A DNA stretch of 64,000 nt, taken from NCBI GenBank assembly GCA_029582155.1, contig CM055897.1, positions 14,994,482 to 15,058,481 of the forward strand, in the 5' to 3' direction. Of this stretch, positions 1 through 13,272 are shown piece by piece. The stretch is from Panopea generosa (lineage: Eukaryota > Mollusca > Bivalvia > Adapedonta > Hiatellidae). The position numbers and the translations under genes were made by a program. How positions within the stretch are numbered: the stretch's first letter is position 1; the number at the start of each line of letters is the position of its first letter. The notes under the pieces were generated by a model, which was not told the DNA's origin, did not search any database, and saw nothing but the letters and a program-made list of their open reading frames with translations.

Positions 1-169
1 CATGAGACAGTTGACATTTTTCTGCAAATCCCTATGCGACGGATTAAAGTTTAATTGTCCATTCTTTTCAATTAGCTAAATAAGGATTTTTTCATATTTT
101 TTTGATATGCATAAATACAATGCGAAGGCCCTGTAGCTATTTGGGTCATTTTTCTTTTTGTTTCCGCCT

Positions 170-358
170 TTAAAAAGTGTTATGATTATGCCTTTTTACT
201 TTTTTGCGGGCGTATGTGAAAAGGCCACGCAAAGTTAAAAATAGTTTAATTCTCACCTGCTGCAGTAAAACACCGTCATGTATGATGTTTTCGTAAAATA
301 CTTTATCGTTCCCGCAGGCTATACCTTTTTTACAGTTACTTAATGTATTTGAAGTCAT
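170..358 (-). pseudogene. LINE reverse transcriptase N-terminal fragment
   Basis: A 62-codon open frame on the minus strand contains KKGIACGNDKVFYENI, which matches the early RT-domain signature (GKACGxDxVxxE) of LINE ORF2 proteins. It follows the linker remnant in the expected order and orientation. Homology fades after the string HDGVLLQQ, and the frame stops at 170. A CAG/GTGAGA at about 257 looks like a splice donor but is more simply chance within the decayed element. The rest of the RT would lie beyond the left edge of the window or is lost. Confidence 0.5.
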
Positions 359-473
359 TTTCTCGTTAATAATATGTTGTCTATCATATTTATGAGATAA
401 ATTTTCTTAGTAAGTTCGCATTCACTTCCGATTTGTAAGTTGAATTGAATGATGCGTCTTGACTAGATGAGTA

Positions 474-957
474 AAGCTCACTTAAATAGTTTTCCAACCT
501 GGGTTAATTAACTTTGTCTCGTTTAGGAAAGTATGAAATTCATTTCGAAACCCGAGGCATACGACTTTATTTCGACGCTTATTTATTAGCTTCCAGGATT
601 CACATGTCACATTCTGCTGCAAAAACAATTTCCGCATCTGGTTCTCTAAAAACGTAACACTGCTTCTCTGTGGAAACGTCGAAAAAAAAACACATTTTTT
701 TTATGTTTTTATAATTTTGGTAAGAAAATGAATTGACGTCATTTGGCTTATTTTTGTTTAACCATATGTAGCGTTTTACTTTCATTTCATTATGTAGGTA
801 CGTCAATTCGTTACTCCAATATGGTTTTATATATGGTTTAAAGCGTACGTTTGGAATATATGTCTGTTGCTAGGTTTACTATTATTACAATAACCGAGTG
901 CAAATCGTCAATTTCTCGAGTATCACATAAATCCAGATTTAAACACATTTTAAAACA
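474..957 (-). pseudogene. LINE ORF2 linker between endonuclease and RT, decayed
   Basis: Minus-strand translation in shifting frames gives a region typical of the linker between the endonuclease and reverse transcriptase domains of LINE ORF2: IKPYWSNELTYLHNEM near 800-835, then a YKNIKK block near 700, then SWKLINKRRNK near 570-590. At least two frame changes are needed. The upstream endonuclease domain is missing, because the ORF1-like remnant ends only a few bases away at 964. An internal deletion has therefore joined ORF1 to the linker. The longest open piece is 600-806. Confidence 0.55.
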
Positions 958-963
958 TCAACA

Positions 964-2064
964 TTAAGGCGACGACTGTGGTCCTATATTACTTATTTCG
1001 AAATATAGAAAATTTGCTTCAGCAATCGTTGGTCGAAAACCATCTACGTAAAAGTGCTTTGTGCGACGTCGCAAGTACTGTGTAAAATCATAAGTATCAT
1101 TAAATCCGGAGGGTTCATTTGTCAGAACCGTCACAGTGGGTATGGCATGTGACACATAGGTCCCACCCGGTGTTGTTACTGCTAAGCTGGGACTACTTTG
1201 TTTAATCTCGAGCGTAGAGTCTGAGTTTGCTGGTAGCGTCAAAATGTTCCTGAGATTTAAACGTCTTAAAGATACGGTCCGTACATCTGTTCTACAAAGT
1301 GTCTTGTTTTATGGTTACATCAGACGACTTGAGCTCCACAATATAGTTTTTTTACCGTTTTCATATCGTCATAATGTATGATTTTTTGACGCTGTATGTC
1401 TGCTTGAAGTGAAGACACTGTTTCTTTTAATTGGTTGATTTTCACGTTGCAATGGCACTTGTTTGTCGTAACTGGTGTCGGCGGTGTTGCCACGGCGGAA
1501 ATGCTCCTGTTGTTCTTCTTCGACGTGCTGATAAGGTCTTTTATCATACAAAAGTCCTCGCCTTCGATAATTGAGATTAATGCATGCACATCATAATTAT
1601 GCAAGTTTGACAGATGTTGCCTCCCCCTGTCGGGTTTTCATTCGTTGCTTGAAATCACTGTTGTCTCCAAATTGGAAAGCGTCTAACTTGCGAAGAATAT
1701 CAAACAGAATCTGTCGGCTTCGTTCCAGGTTCAGGTCAGAATAATGGTTTTCTAGTAGAATTTGGTTGACAAACAAATCACATGGTTGACCCATGCTTTC
1801 AAACGGTGAAGGTCTGCAATATCGGCCTTCACATTGGCTTCTTGAAGTGGTGAATCGTAAAGAGGTGCATTTGAATGTTCATTTTGGTATTCAGACGGTA
1901 AAAAAACAGTTATCGTTATTGTACATCAATGAAGAGGCATTTAGCTGGAAGCTATTTCCATGTTGTTCAAGAGGATCCCGTGGTACCGTAACGGGTATTT
2001 TCACCTAGGTATTATCCCCAAGTAGAACGGGTTCAAGTTCCGTTTGGTCAGTGCTCTGTATCAT
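964..2064 (-). pseudogene. LINE ORF1-like protein, decayed
   Basis: Read on the minus strand, a coding-like sequence runs from an ATG at 2064 to a TAA at 964-966, about 366 codons. It is broken by an in-frame TAG near 2008 and by several frame changes: at a T7 tract near 1905, around 1795, at a G5 tract near 1623, around 1340 and around 1280. The middle part (about 1320-1450) has heptad-like spacing that suggests a short coiled coil. The C-terminal block (about 964-1090) contains the string RRRTKHFYVDGF, which resembles the start of the RRM-like domain in ORF1 proteins of mollusc non-LTR retrotransposons; this is from memory of the family. The block stops early, so the RRM is truncated. ORF2 remnants of matching orientation follow directly downstream, which supports a LINE origin. 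I am moderately sure of the LINE call and quite sure that the frame is broken. Confidence 0.5.
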
Positions 2065-2521
2065 TATCCTGCGGGGTATCTCTACACAATAAAGCGTGAA
2101 CACTTACTCTGCTCGATATTTCAATCGAGAACATAGGGTATATCTAAATTCATAAATACTTCTTATTTTACAAATGGAAAATCTTTATTTGTTACATCAG
2201 ATTGAAGAGTATTTTCTTATCTTCATGTCCATATACAGTTTTTAAAAATACATAATTTATATCCATCAGAAAATTTCACAGAGCAAAAGTAAACACGACT
2301 TTTCACACCTCTATAAATTTACTCTTTTTTTTTACTTTACGGTCCTCTTACCGCTTGGTACCCTTGGCAGCGACGTATACGAGCACGTTGATTGGTCAGT
2401 TGCTTTAGAGGAAGTTGAAATACGTCACAATACGTAAAACACATTATATTTCCATGAATCATGACAAAGGCAAGGAACGTCATATTTAACATTAGGATTA
2501 CAAACTTGAATCGGAAGATTA
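2065..2521. other. Non-coding flank
   Basis: AT-rich sequence between the LINE ORF1 start and the first satellite monomer. It may include the LINE 5' untranslated region. I see no open frame or motif I can name. Confidence 0.4.
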
Positions 2522-5500
2522 TACGTACTGGGATATACTAGAGCAAACAGTTAACCAGATGTCAGGTATTGGGATATAATAGAGCAAACACTAAACCAGA
2601 TGTCAGGTACTGGGATATACTAGAGGAAACAGATAACCAGATTTCAGGTAATGCGGTAGACTAAAGCACACAGTAAACAAGATGTCAGGTACTGGGATAG
2701 ACTAGAGCAAACAGTTAACCAGATGTCAGGTACTGGGATAGACTAGAGCAAACAGTTAACCAGATGTCAGGTACTGGGATAGACTAGAGCAAACAGTTAA
2801 CCAGATGTCAGGTACTGGGATAGACTAAAGCAAACAGTTAACCAGATGTCAGGTACTGGGATAGACTAGAGCAAACAGTTAACCAGATGTCAGGTACTGG
2901 GATAGACTAAAGTAAACAGTTAACCAGATGTCAGGTACTGGGATAGACTAGAGCAAACAGTAAACCAGATGTCAGGTACTGGGATATACTAGAGCAAACA
3001 GTAAACCAGATGTCAGGTAATGGGATAAACTAGAAACAATCGGTAAGCCAGATGTCAGGTACTGGGACATACTAGAGCAAACAGTAAACCAGATGTCAGG
3101 TACGTGGGCAGACTAGAGCAAACAGTAAACCAGATGAGATAAACTAGAGCAAACAGTTAACCAGATATCAGGTACTGGGATATACTAGAGCAAACAGTAA
3201 ACCAGTTGTCAGGTATTGGGGTAGACTAGAGCAAACAGTAAACCAGATGTCAGGTACTGGGATAGACAAGAGCAAACAGATAACCATATGTCAGGTACTG
3301 GGATAGACAAGAGCAAACAGATAACCATATGTCAGGTACTGGGATAGACTAGAGCAAACAGTAAACCAGATGTCAGGTACGTGGGCAGACTAGAGCAAAC
3401 AGTAAACCAGATGTCAGGTACGTGGGCAGACTAGAGCAAACAGTAAACCAGATGAGATAAACTAGAGCAAACAGTTAACCAGATATCAGGTACTGGGATA
3501 TACTAGAGCAAACAGTAAACCAGTTGTCAGGTACTGGGGTAGACTAGAGCAAACAGTAAACCAGATGTCAGGTACTGGGATAGACAAGAGCAAACAGATA
3601 ACCATATGTCAGGTACTGGGATAGACTAGAGCAAACAGATAACCATATGTCAGGTACTGGGATAGACTAGAACAAACAGTAAACCAGATGTCAGGTACTG
3701 GGATAGACAAGAGGTAAACGATTAACCATATGTCAGGTACTGGGATAGACTAGAGCAAACAGTAAACCAGATGTCAGGTACTGGGATATACTAGAGCATA
3801 CAGTAAACAAGATATCAGGTACTGAGATATACTAGAGCAAACAGTAAACCAGATGTCAGGTACTGGGATAGATTAGAGCAAACAGTAAACCAGATGTCAG
3901 GTACTGGAATAGACTAGAGCAAACAGTAAACCAGATGTCAGGTACTGGGATAAACTAGAAACAATCGGTAAGCCAGATGTCAGGTACTGGGACATACTAG
4001 AGCAAACAGTAAATCAGATGTCAGGTACTGGGGCAGACTAGAGCAAACAGTAAACCAGATGAGATAAACTAGAGCAAACAGTTAACCAAATATCAGGTAC
4101 TGATATAGACTAGAACAAACAGTAAACCAGATGTCAGGTACTGGGATAGACAAGAGGCAAACGATTAACCATATGTCAGGTACACGGATAGACTAAAGCA
4201 AACAGTAAACCGGATGTTAGGTACTGGGGAAGACTAGAGCAAACAGTAAACCAGATGTCAGGTACTGGGATAGACAAGAGCAAACAGATAAGCAGATGTC
4301 AGGTACTTGGATAGACTAGAACAAACAGTAAACCAGATGTCAGGTACTGGGGCAGACTAGAGCAAACAGTAAACCAGATGAGATAAACTAGAGCAAACAG
4401 TTAACCAGATATCAGGTACTGGGATATACTAGAGCAAACAGTAAACCAGTTGTCAGGTACTTGGGTAGACTAGAGCAAACAGTAAACCAGATGTCAGGTA
4501 CTGGGATAGACTAGAGGCAAACGGTAAACCAGATATCATGTACTGAGATATACGACAGCAAACAGAAAACCAGATGTCATTTACATGGATAGACTAGAGC
4601 AACAGTAAACCAGATGTCAGGTACTGGGTTAGACTAAAGCAAACATTTCACCAGATGTCAGGTACTGGGATAGACTAGAGGCAAACGGTAAACCAGATGT
4701 CAGGTACTGGGATAGACTAGAGGCAAACGGTAAACCAGATATCAGGTACTGAGATATACGGCAGCAAACAGAAAACCAGATGTCATGTACATGGATAGAC
4801 TAGAGCAAACAGTAAACAAGATGTCAGGTACTGGGGTAGACTAGAGCAACAGTAAACGAGGTGTCAGGTACTGGGATAGTCAAGAGGCAAACGGTTTACC
4901 AGATGTCAGGTACTGGGAAATACTACAGCAAACAGTAAACCAGATATTATGTTCTGGGATATATTAAAGCAAACAGTTAACCAGATGTCACATACTGGGG
5001 TAGACTAGAGCAACAGTAAACCAGATGTCAGGTACTGGGTTAGACTAAATCAAACATTTCACCAGATGTCAGGTACTGGGATAGACTAGAGCAAACAGTT
5101 AACAAGATGTCAGGTACTGGGGTAGACTAAAGCAAACAGTAAACAAGGTGTCAGGTACTGGGATAGACTAGAGCAACAGTCAACCAGATGTCAGGTACTT
5201 GGGTAGACTAAAGCAAACAGAAAACCTGATGACAGGTACTGGGGTAGACTATAGCAAACAGTAAACAAGATGACAGGTACTGGGATAGACTAGAGCAACA
5301 GTAAACCAGAGGTGTCAGGTACTGGGGTAGTCTAGAGCAAACAGTACACCAGATGACAGGTACTGGGATAGACTAGAGCAACAGTAAACCAGATGACAGG
5401 TACAGGGATAGACTAGAGCAACAGTAAACCAGATGGCAGGTACTGGGATAGACTAGAGCAACAGTAAACCAGATGTCAGGTACTGGGGTAGACTAGAGCA

Positions 5501-5590
5501 AACAGTAAACAAGATGACAGGTACTGGGATAGACTAGAGCAACAGTAAACCAAATGCCAGGTACTGGGGTACACTATAGCAAACGGTAAA
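2522..5590. repeat. 41-bp tandem satellite, proximal block
   Basis: About 75 head-to-tail copies of a 41-bp monomer whose core reads CAGATGTCAGGTACTGGGAT, then a segment with AGAGCAAACAG. The period was checked from successive ACTAGAGCAA positions (2701, 2742 and so on). Monomers differ by a few substitutions. A shortened monomer of about 29 bp with the core CAGATGAGATAAACTAGAGC recurs at about 3131, 3449, 4057 and 4376. The spacings are about 318, 608 and 319 bp, so the array has a higher-order unit of about eight monomers. No protein-coding role is indicated. Confidence 0.95.
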
Positions 5591-7053
5591 CCAGATGTCA
5601 GGTACTGGGATAGACTAGAGGCAAACGGTAAACCAGATGTCAGGTACTGGGATAAACTAGAGTTAAACGGTAAACCAGATGTCAGGTACTGGGATAAACT
5701 AGTGGAGCTCGTGGTCCAGTGGTAGAGCACCGAACTCATGATCGGAGAGTCGTGGGTTTGATCCTCCACCACGGCTATGTGTGATGTCCTAGGGCAAGAC
5801 ACTTTTCCGCATATGCTTAGTACTGGTTCTAACCAGAAAGATTTCGAACGTTATTTGTACTGGTAATGGGATAAACAAGCGGCAAACTATAAACCAGATG
5901 TCAGGTACTGTGATAGACTAGAGGCAAATGGTAAACCAGATTTCAGGTACTTGGATAGAATAGAGTCAAATGGAAAACCAGATGCTGGGTACTGGAATAG
6001 ACTAATGAAAAACGGTAAACCAGATGTTGGGTACTTGGATAAACTAGAGGCAAACGGCAAACCAGATGTCGGGTACTGGGATAAACTAGGGATAAACGGT
6101 AAACCAGATGTCAAATACTAGGATAGACTTGAGGCAAATGGTAAACCAGATGACACGTACTTGGATAAACAAGAGGCAAACGGTAAACCAGATGAAAGAT
6201 ACTGGGATAAACTAGAGACAAACGGTAAACAAGATGTCACGTACTGGGATATACTAGAGGCAAACGGTAAAACAGATGTCACGTACTGGGATATACTATA
6301 GGCAAATGGTATACCAGATGTCACGTACTGGGACTGATATACTATACCAGATGATAGACTAGATGCAAATAGTAAACCAGATGAAAGGTACTACGATAGA
6401 CTTTAGGCAAACGGTAAACCGTATGAAAGGTATTGGGATAAACTAGAGGCAAACGGTAAACCAGATGAAAGGTATTGCGATAGACTAGAGGCAAACAATA
6501 TACCAGATGTTACATACTGGGAAAGACTAGAGGAAAACGGTAAACCAGATGAAAGGTACTGGGATAGACTAGAGGCAAACGGTAAACCAGATGAAAGGTA
6601 CTGGGATAAACTAGAGGCAAACGGTATACCAGATGTCAGGTACTGGAATAGACTAGAGGCAAACGGTAAACCAGATGCTAGGTACTGGGATAGACTAGAG
6701 GCAAACGGTACACCAGATGTCAGGTACTGGGATAGACTAGAGGAAAACGGTAAACCAGATGAAAGGTACTGGAATAGACTAGAGGCAAACGGTAAACAAG
6801 ATGTCAGGTAATGGGATAGACTAGAGGCAAACGGTACACCAGATGTCAGGTACTGGGATAGACTAGAGGAAAACGGTAAGCCAGATGAAAGGTACTGGAA
6901 TAGACTAGAGGCAAACGGTAAACAAGATTTCATGTACTGGGATAGACTAGAGGCAAACGGTACACCAGATGTCAGGTACTTGGGTAGACTAGAGGCAAAC
7001 GGTAAACCAGAAGCAGGTACTGGGCTAGACTAGAGGTAAACGGTAAACCAGAT
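5580..7053. repeat. 42-bp variant of the same satellite, distal block
   Basis: The monomer gains one base (GAGGCAAAC instead of GAGCAAAC) and becomes 42 bp, a multiple of three. On the minus strand this keeps frames open across many monomers, the longest being 176 codons at 6403-6933, reading as 14-residue repeats with the core SQYLTSGLPF. A few 42-bp monomers already occur near 4505, 4675 and 4705, so the variant seems to have arisen inside the 41-bp block and then expanded. I regard the open frames as a by-product of the period. A SINE copy interrupts the block at 5703-5875. Confidence 0.93.
5703..5875 (+). mobile_element. tRNA-derived SINE, family 1
   Basis: An insertion in the satellite begins with a tRNA-like head: an A-box-like GTGGTCCAGTGGTAGAGCAC, an anticodon-like loop around CTCATGA, and a B-box GGTTTGATCC. 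A body follows with GGGCAAGACAC, a TCTAACCAGAAAG block and TTCGAACG. Related copies lie at 31800-31985 and 60909-61105. It sits between satellite monomers, so it inserted after the array formed. Confidence 0.75.
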
Positions 7054-8570
7054 TTCAGCTCTTCAGTGATATTGACCGTTTCAAGGCGGCGACTCCTGTC
7101 GTAGTTATGTCTGTTTGTATATATATTGTAGCTTGTATGTTTTTCTATGTATCGATAGTGTCTGAAGAGTATTGTTTCAACTGACCATCCTAATGTTGTC
7201 ACTTCTTCTGAATGATTATTCCGTTAATTGATCATGCCCATGCTGCTTTAATTGCTTGTCATTTGCTCGCTCACTCGAGGTGAGCCGTTATTTACCCGGG
7301 TGTTCGTCGCCCGTTTCTAAATTGTTTGTGGTGTGCACTTTGTCGCTGGTATTTTATTGGATACTCACCAAACTTACATAGAAGTAACCTCGAACACGTT
7401 CTTGAATTGACATAATCCGATAACTAAGACCAGAGTTAATGCCATCGTAAACAGAACTTACTGTATGTGCACTGTCGTATTGCTATTTTCCCCTTGATCC
7501 TCACCAACTTGCACAAGAGTTATATAACCGTAATAGCTCGGATCTTTTTTTTTGAACTGGCCAATTTTAATAACAAATGTCGGAGCTATAGTCCTTTAAC
7601 CTTCAAATATTGCACTATTTGACATTTTTGATATCATTTGATAATCTCCAAATTATACCATAGGTATATCAAATCTTGACTCGTAAGCTGCAAAAAATAG
7701 CAACATAAACGTTTTAATGTATTATTCTGTTTTATGCGAATACCTGAATCGGTCGTTATGATATAAAATACATTAATGTATGTTACCATTATTATTTCTA
7801 ATTTAAACGGACACGTTTGCTGGATAAACTCTGAACTCGAGGCCGAGTATATCAATAAAAATATTTGAATTGGAGTATTTTAATAAAACATGGATTAATT
7901 TAAATGTGACAGATCTAATGTAATACCACATTAAAGCAATTTGATGCACGTTTGTCTTAACTCTGTTTTCTGAAAGTTATATATTTACACGAAATTTGAA
8001 AACCGTTATAATATGTACAGACTCTTACATTATTTTGTATTGTGGAAAAGGTTCTTACGGTTGTAAATGATTGAAAGGCGTCATGTATATCCACATACCG
8101 AGTTGATGCAACAAACTGAATTTTATAATTTATTGTTCAAATGCTTTCATTTAACTCTATTTGGGAATCTAAGGAAAAGTCAGACTCCATTGTCTCACCA
8201 TGTACTGATATTGATCATTAATTTTATTAGTTTTATATATCTGCAGTGTTAATTAATTGTGTGTTTATTGTTAACGTAAGATACCCCCTGTATTACTGTG
8301 TAATTATCTCAACAGTGTATGTTTTGTTTGTTAACAATGTAGTATTTTGAGGTTTGTGAAATAAAAGTTTAAAAATAAAATCTATATTTTTATGTTATCA
8401 ATATTATTACCAGCCTTGCCAATAGAAATAGTATCATTGTTAAACTCATTATAACTAGTTCTGGTGTCAATATTCAATGAATGCTAAAAGTGACAAACAA
8501 ACACGATAATTACTCGAACACTCAACGCCGTATAACAATATAAAAATTGGGGGTCTGACATCTAAATGGT
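7054..8570. other. Unique AT-rich spacer between two satellites
   Basis: No convincing gene. Two imperfect copies of a segment of about 130 bp appear at about 7335-7400 and 7465-7530, both including a CTCACCAA(A)CTTRCA motif and looking like old transposon sequence. The end of the spacer (8345-8380) holds two AATAAA hexamers in plus orientation after T-rich sequence, which could be a 3' UTR relic but has no coding partner. Confidence 0.4.
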
Positions 8571-9140
8571 AACATTAATAATATTTTAAGTAAACGTCAC
8601 AATTATAATATAAGCAAACGTCACAATTATACTTTAAGTAAACGTCAAAAGTATACTATAAGTAAACATCACAATTATACAATACGTTAACGTCACAATT
8701 ATACAATAAGTTAACGTCACAAGTGAACTATAAGTTAACGTCACAAGTATACTATAAGTTAACGTCACAATTATACTATCAGTAAACGTCACACGTATAC
8801 TACAAGTAAACGTCACAATTATACTACAAGTTAACGTCACAAGTATATTATAAGTTAACGTCACAATTATACTACAAGTTAACGTAACAAATAGTATCAA
8901 GTTAACGTCACAATTATACTACAAGTTAACGTCACAATTATACTATAAGTTAACGTCACAATTATACAATAAGTAAAAGTTACAATTATTCTAAAAGTAA
9001 ACGTCAAAAGTATACTATAAGTAAACATCACAATTATACTATACGTTAACGTCACAATTATACTATAAGTTAACGTCACAAGTGAACTATAAGTTAACGT
9101 CACGAGTATACTATAAGTTAACGTCACAATTATACTATCA

Positions 9141-10258
9141 GTAAACGTCACACGTATACTACAATTGTACTATAATTAAACGTAACGTCACAAGTATACT
9201 ATATGTAATCGTCACAATTATACTATAAATAAACGTCACAAGTAATTTATAAGTTAACGTCAGAATTATACTATAAGTTAACGTCACACTTATATTACAA
9301 GTAAACGTCAAAAGTTTACTGTTAATAAACTTCACAAGTATACTACAAGCAAAAGTCACAAGTAGTATCAAGTTAACGTCATAATTAAATACACATTAAC
9401 GTCTGAATTATACTACAAGTTAACTTCACAATTATACTACAAGTTAACGTCACAAGTATACTATAAGTAAACGTCACAAGTATACAACATGTAAACGTCA
9501 CTATTATTCTAAACGTAAATGTCACAATTATACTATAAGATTATGTCACAATTACACTATTAGTCACAATTATACTATAAGTAAACGTCACAGGTATACA
9601 ACATGTAAACGTCACTATTATACTAAACGTTTATGTCACAATTATACTATAAGTTTACGTCACAATTACACTATAAGTAAACGTCACAAGTATACTATAG
9701 GTAAACGTCACAATTATACTATAAGTAAACGTCACAGGTATACAACATGGAAACGTCACTATTAAACTAAACGTTAATGTCACAATTATACTATAAGTTT
9801 ACGTCACAATTACACTATAGGTAAACGTCAAAAGTATACTATAAGTTTACATCACAAATCCTTACCTACCAAACCGATTTTTAAAAGAGGGTCTGGTTTG
9901 GATAAACAGTGTGGTATTATTTACTAATCTGGTCAGCCGTGTAACTATAGTAAATGTCACAATTATGCTATAAATAAACGTCACAATTATTCTATATGTT
10001 CACGTCACAATTAAGGTAAACAGCACAATTATACTATCAGTTAACTATAGTTAACGTCCGTTATTCTGTAAGTAGACGTCACAATTACATTAGAAGTTAA
10101 CGTCACGATTATTCTATATGTTAACATCAAAATTAAGCTATAGGTTAAAAGCACAATTATTCTATCTTATCAGTTAACTCTAGTTAACGTCACAATTATG
10201 CTATAGGTTAACAGCACAATTATTCAATAAGTTAACTGAAGTAAACGTCACAATTATA
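9141..10258. repeat. Segmental duplication, copy A, inside 24-bp satellite
   Basis: About 1.1 kb that reappears at 13273-14410 with an offset of about 4152 bp. It contains a non-satellite island at 9857-9950 (AATCCTTACCTACC...GTCTGGTTTGG) and irregular monomers that are also present in copy B. The shared irregularities show a block duplication rather than independent monomer drift. Confidence 0.85.
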
Positions 10259-13200
10259 CTACAAGTTAACGTCACAAGTATATTATAAGTTAACGTCACA
10301 ATTATACTACAAGTTAACGTCACAATTATACTATAAGTTCACGTCACAATTATACAATAAGTAAACGTCACAATTATATTATCAGTAAACGTCACAAGGT
10401 GAACTATAAGTTAATGCACAATTATTCTAAAAGTAAACGTCACAAGTATACTATGAGTTAACGTCACATTAAACTACAAGTTAACGTCACACGTAGTATT
10501 AAGTTAACGTCACAATCATACTACAAGTTAACGCCACAATTATACTATAAGTTAACGTCAATATTATACTAAAGTAAACATCACAAATATACTATAAGTA
10601 AACATCACAGGTATACAACAAGTTAACGTCACAATTATATTATAAGTAAACGTCACAAGTATGCTATAAGTAAACGTCACAAGTATACTAATAGTAAACG
10701 TCACAGGTATACAACAAGTAAACATCACACTTATACTATAAGTAAACGTCACAAGTATACTATACGTAAACGTCACAAGTATACTATAAGTAACAGGCAA
10801 AGGTATACATCAAGTAAACATCACAATTATACTATAAGTTAACGTCACAATTATATTATAAGTAAACGTCACAAGTATGCTATAAGTAAACGTCACAAGT
10901 ATACTATAAGTAAACGTCACAGGTATACAACAAGTAAACATCACACTTATACTATAAGTAAACGTCACAAGTATACTATACGTAAACGTCACAAGTATAC
11001 TATAAGTAACAGGCAAGGTATACATCAAGTAAACATCACAATTATACTATAAGTTAATGTCACAATTATACTACTACAAGTTTACGTTACAATTATACTA
11101 TAAGTAAGCTTCACAATTATACTATAAGTAAACGTCACAAGTAAATTATAAGTTAACGTCACAAGTATACTATAAGTAAACGTCACAATTACGCTACAAG
11201 TAATTGTCAAAAGTATTCTATAAGTAAACGTCACAATTAAACTACAAGTAAACGTCCACAGGTAAACAACAAGTAAACATTACAATTATACTACAAATTA
11301 ACGTCACAATTATACTATAAGTTTACGTTACAATTATACTATAAGTAAACGTCGCAAATATACTATAAGTTAACGTCACAATTAAATTACAACTTAACGT
11401 CACAATTATACTATAAGTAAACGTCACAATTATACTACAAGTAAATGTACACAAGTATACTATAAGTTAACGTCACTAGGTATACTATAAGTAAACGTCA
11501 TAAGGTAAACTTTAAGTTAACGTCAAAATTATACTATAAGTTTACGTCACAATTATACTATAAGTTGACGTCACAATTATACTATAAGTTAACGTCACAA
11601 ATATACTATAAGTTTACGTCATTATTAAACTATAAGTAAATGTCGCAAGTAAACTATAAGTTAACGTCACAATTATACTATAAGTAAACGTCACACGTAT
11701 ACTACAATTGTACTATAATTAAACGTAACGTCACAATTATACTATAAGAAACGTCACAATTATACTATAAGTAAACGTTACACGTATACTACAATTGTAC
11801 TATAATTAAACGTAACGTCACAATTATACTATAAGTAAACTTCACAATTATACTATAAGTTAACGTCACAAGTGAACTATAAGTTAACGTCACAAGTATA
11901 CTATAAGTAAACGTCACAATTATACTTTCAGTAAACGTCACAAGTATACTACAAGTTAACGTCACAATTATACTTCAAGTAAATGTCACAAGTATATTAT
12001 AAGTTAACGTCACAAGTAGTATTAAGTTAACGTCACAATCAAACTACAAGTTAACGCCACAATTCTACTATAAGTTAACGTCATTATTTTACTAAAGTAA
12101 ACTTCACAATTATACTATAAGTAAACGTCACAAGTATACTATAAGTAAACGTCACAAGTATACTATAAGTAACAGGCAAAGGTATACAACAAGTAAACAT
12201 CACAATTATACTATAAGTTAACGTCACAATTATACTACAAGTTTACGTTACAATTATACTATAAGTAAACATCACAAATAAACTATAAGTAAACATCACA
12301 GGTATACAACAAGTTAACGTCACAATTATACTATAAGCAAACGTCACAGGTATACTATAAGTAAACGTCACAAATATACTATAAGTAAACGTCACAGGTA
12401 TACAACAAGTAAACATCACAATTATACCATAACTAAACGTCACAAGTATACTATAAGTAAACGTCAGAAGTATAATATAAGTAACAGGCAAAGGTATACA
12501 ACAAGTAAACATCACAATTATACTTTAAGTTAACGTCACAATTATGCTACAAGTTTACGTTACAATTATACTATAAGTAAACTTCACAATTATACTATAA
12601 GTAAACGTCAGAAGTAAACTATAAGTTAACGTTACAATTAAACTACAAGTTAACGTCACAAGTATACTATAAGTAAACGTCACAATTATGCTACAAGTAA
12701 TGGTCACAAGTATACTATAAGTAACGTCACAATTAAACTACAAGTAAACGTCACAGGTATACAACAAATAAAAGTTACAATTATACTATAAATTAACGTC
12801 CACAATTTATACTATAAGTTTACGTTACAATTATAATTATAAGTACAACGTCGCAATATACTATAAGTTAACGTCACAATTAAACTACAAGTTAACGTCA
12901 CAATTATACTATAAGTAAACGTCACAATTATACTACAAGTAAACGTCAAAAGTATACTATAAGTAAAACGTCACAGGTATACTATAAGTAAACCGTCACA
13001 AGGAAACTTTAAGTTAACGTCAAAATTATACTATAAGTTTACGTCACAATTATACTATAAGTTTACGTCACAGTTTATATTATAATTAAACGTCACAAAT
13101 ATAACTATAAGTTTACGTCACAAATAAACTATATACAAATGTCGCAAGTAAACTATAAGTTAACGTCACACGTATACTACAATTGTACTATAATTAAACG

Positions 13201-13272
13201 TAACGTCACAATTATACTTTAAGTAAACGTCACAATTATACTATAAGTAAATATCACACATATACTATAAGT

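Noticed and set aside
964..2064. Endogenous viral structural gene
   Set aside because: The multi-frameshift frame at first looked virus-like, but the RRM-like C-terminus and directly following ORF2 linker and RT remnants fit a LINE better.
6403..6933. 176-codon minus-strand frame with 14-residue repeats
   Set aside because: It is created by the 42-bp satellite period, with no start context, splice sites or family; kept only as a satellite property.
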